Source: Lagopus muta
Lineage: Eukaryota; Chordata; Aves; Galliformes; Phasianidae
Assembly: GCF_023343835.1 (NCBI RefSeq)
Contig: NC_064468.1
Location: 310,001-374,000, forward strand
DNA: 64,000 nucleotides
Direction: 5' to 3'
This document shows, one piece after another, positions 62,701-64,000 of the stretch (positions are counted from its first letter, which is position 1; the number at the start of each line of letters is the position of its first letter). The position numbers were made by a program, and so were the translations under genes. Under the pieces are notes generated by a model. It saw nothing but the letters and a program-made list of their open reading frames with translations, was not told the origin of the DNA and did not search any database.

Positions 62701-64000
62701 CCTCATATGAGGTCTGTATGAGGTCATATGGGGTTTTTTACATGATTTGGGGCGTTCTCCGTCATTTGGTGCGCGGACGTCATTTGGTCCGGGTGACTTC
62801 ATTTGGTCGGTATGTCCCCATATGAGGTCTGTATGAGGTCATATGGGGTTTTTTACATGATTTGGGGCGTTCTCCGTCATTTGGTGCACCGGACGTCATT
62901 TGATCCGGGTGACTTCATTTGGTCGCTATGACCTCATATGACGTCTGTATGAGGTCATATGGGGTTTTTTACATGATTTGGGGCGTTCTCCGTCATTTGG
63001 TGCGCCGGACGTCATTTGGTCCGGGTGACTTCATTTGGTCGCTATGTCCCCATATGAGGTCTGTATGAGGTCATATGGGGTTTTTTACATGATTTGGGGT
63101 GTTCTCCGTCATTTGGTGCGCCGGACGTCATTTGGTCCGGGTGACTTCATTTGGTCGGTATGTCCCCATATGAGGTCTGTATGAGGTCATATGGGGTTTT
63201 TTACATGATTTGGGGCGTTCTCCGTCCTTTGGTGCGCCGGACGTCATTTGGTCCGGGTGACTTCATTTGGTCGGTATGTCCCCATATGACGTCTGTATGA
63301 GGTCATATGGGGTTTTTTGCATGATTTGGGGCGTTCTCCGTCATTTGGTGCGCCGGACGTCATTTGGTCCGGGTGACTTCATTTGGTCGCTATGACCTCA
63401 TATGAGGTCTGTATGAGGTCATATGTGGTTTTTTACATGATTTGGGGCGTTCTCCGTCATTTGGTGCGCCGGACGTCATTTGGTCCGGGTGACTTCATTT
63501 GGTCGGTATGTCCCCATATGAGGTCTGTATGAGGTCATATGGGGTTTTTTACATGATTTGGGGCGTTCTCCGTCATTTGGTGCGCCGGACGTCATTTGGT
63601 CCGGGTGACTTCATTTGGTCGGTATGTCCCCATATGAGGTCTGTATGAGGTCATATGGGGTTTTTTACATGATTTGGGGGCGTTCTCCGTCATTTGGTGC
63701 GCCGGACGTCATTTGGTCCGGGTGACTTCATTTGGTCGGTATGTCCCCATATGACGTCTGTATGAGGTCATATGGGGTTTTTTACATGATTTGGGGCGTT
63801 CTCCGTCATTTGGTGCGCCGGACGTCATTTGGTCCGGGTGACTTCATTTGGTCGCCATGACCTCATATGAGGTCTGTATGAGGTCATATGGGGTTTTTTA
63901 CATGATTTGGGGCGTTCTCCGTCATTTGGTGCGCCGGACGTCATTTGGTCCGGGTGACTTCATTTGGTCGCTATGACCTCATATGAGGTCTGTATGAGGT
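32731..64000. repeat. 116-bp satellite array, about 270 copies, open at the right edge
   Basis: Head-to-tail 116-bp monomers, each containing CATATGGGGTTTTTTACATG, a GCGCCGGACGTCATTTGGTC segment and a CATATG-centred palindrome. The period was measured by locating successive CATATGGGG words (for example 63,536 to 63,652). Nearly all length changes are single-base indels; rare larger ones include a 7-base deletion near 56,995 and 60,008 and an extra 19-bp subunit at about 33,501-33,540, 33,860-33,905 and 35,510-35,550. The first one or two monomers (32,731-32,900) are the most divergent. Two common variants differ together at linked sites (GCTATGACCTCATATGAGG versus GGTATGTCCCCATATGACG). No gene or transposon interrupts the array. 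Confidence 0.98.

Noticed and set aside
32731..64000. CRISPR-like regular repeat array
   Set aside because: Monomers are directly adjacent with no unique spacers, in a vertebrate context; it is a satellite.

Overview
The window reads as genomic DNA of a galliform bird, most likely chicken. Four things point that way: several CR1 LINE copies with the avian 3' end (ATTCTATG-type), a defective provirus related to the avian leukosis (alpharetrovirus) group, a gene of the bird-expanded CCDC81 (HU-domain) family, and GC-rich short-intron genes set in dense minisatellites. That composition suits a microchromosome or subtelomeric/pericentromeric heterochromatin. No chromosome can be assigned from sequence alone.

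Layout. 1-563: end of an 11-bp-unit minisatellite, near-duplicate of 25,428-25,980. 564-3,827: a 3.26-kb LTR provirus with a frameshifted gag remnant and no recognisable pol or env. 3,828-5,848: a second minisatellite built on 10-bp units in 50-bp blocks. 5,849-16,399: a gene-bearing island. It holds an eight-exon CCDC81-like gene (+, 6,237-9,821, 502 aa; TATA box and poly(A) signal visible), short minisatellite patches, and an unrecognised six-exon gene on the minus strand (15,780-13,244, 237 aa). I assembled both from phase-compatible splice sites. 16,400-23,575: the 10-bp/50-bp minisatellite again, now in reverse orientation, so the gene island is bracketed by inverted arrays. 23,576-32,730: CR1 fragments, two inverted-duplicate CpG islands (about 25.0-25.4 and 28.8-29.3 kb), and long tracts of the 11-bp minisatellite. 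32,731-64,000: one uninterrupted array of about 270 copies of a 116-bp satellite, running off the right edge. Its monomer is itself made of about six 19-bp subunits, and it shows nested duplications.

Reading together. The two gene models converge on a minisatellite-rich middle, and sites matching the RFX X-box (a cilia/centriole gene promoter element) lie near the minus-strand gene and in CpG island A. The CCDC81 clade of HU/IHF-superfamily proteins is published as centrosome-linked in eukaryotes and massively expanded in birds, with a suggested role in recognising non-self nucleic acid. Finding a member set among a provirus, CR1 elements and satellites is the most interesting biology here. 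The most striking DNA-level features are the CpG-rich 116-bp satellite and an 11-bp minisatellite that encodes the same 11-residue peptide in all three frames of one strand.
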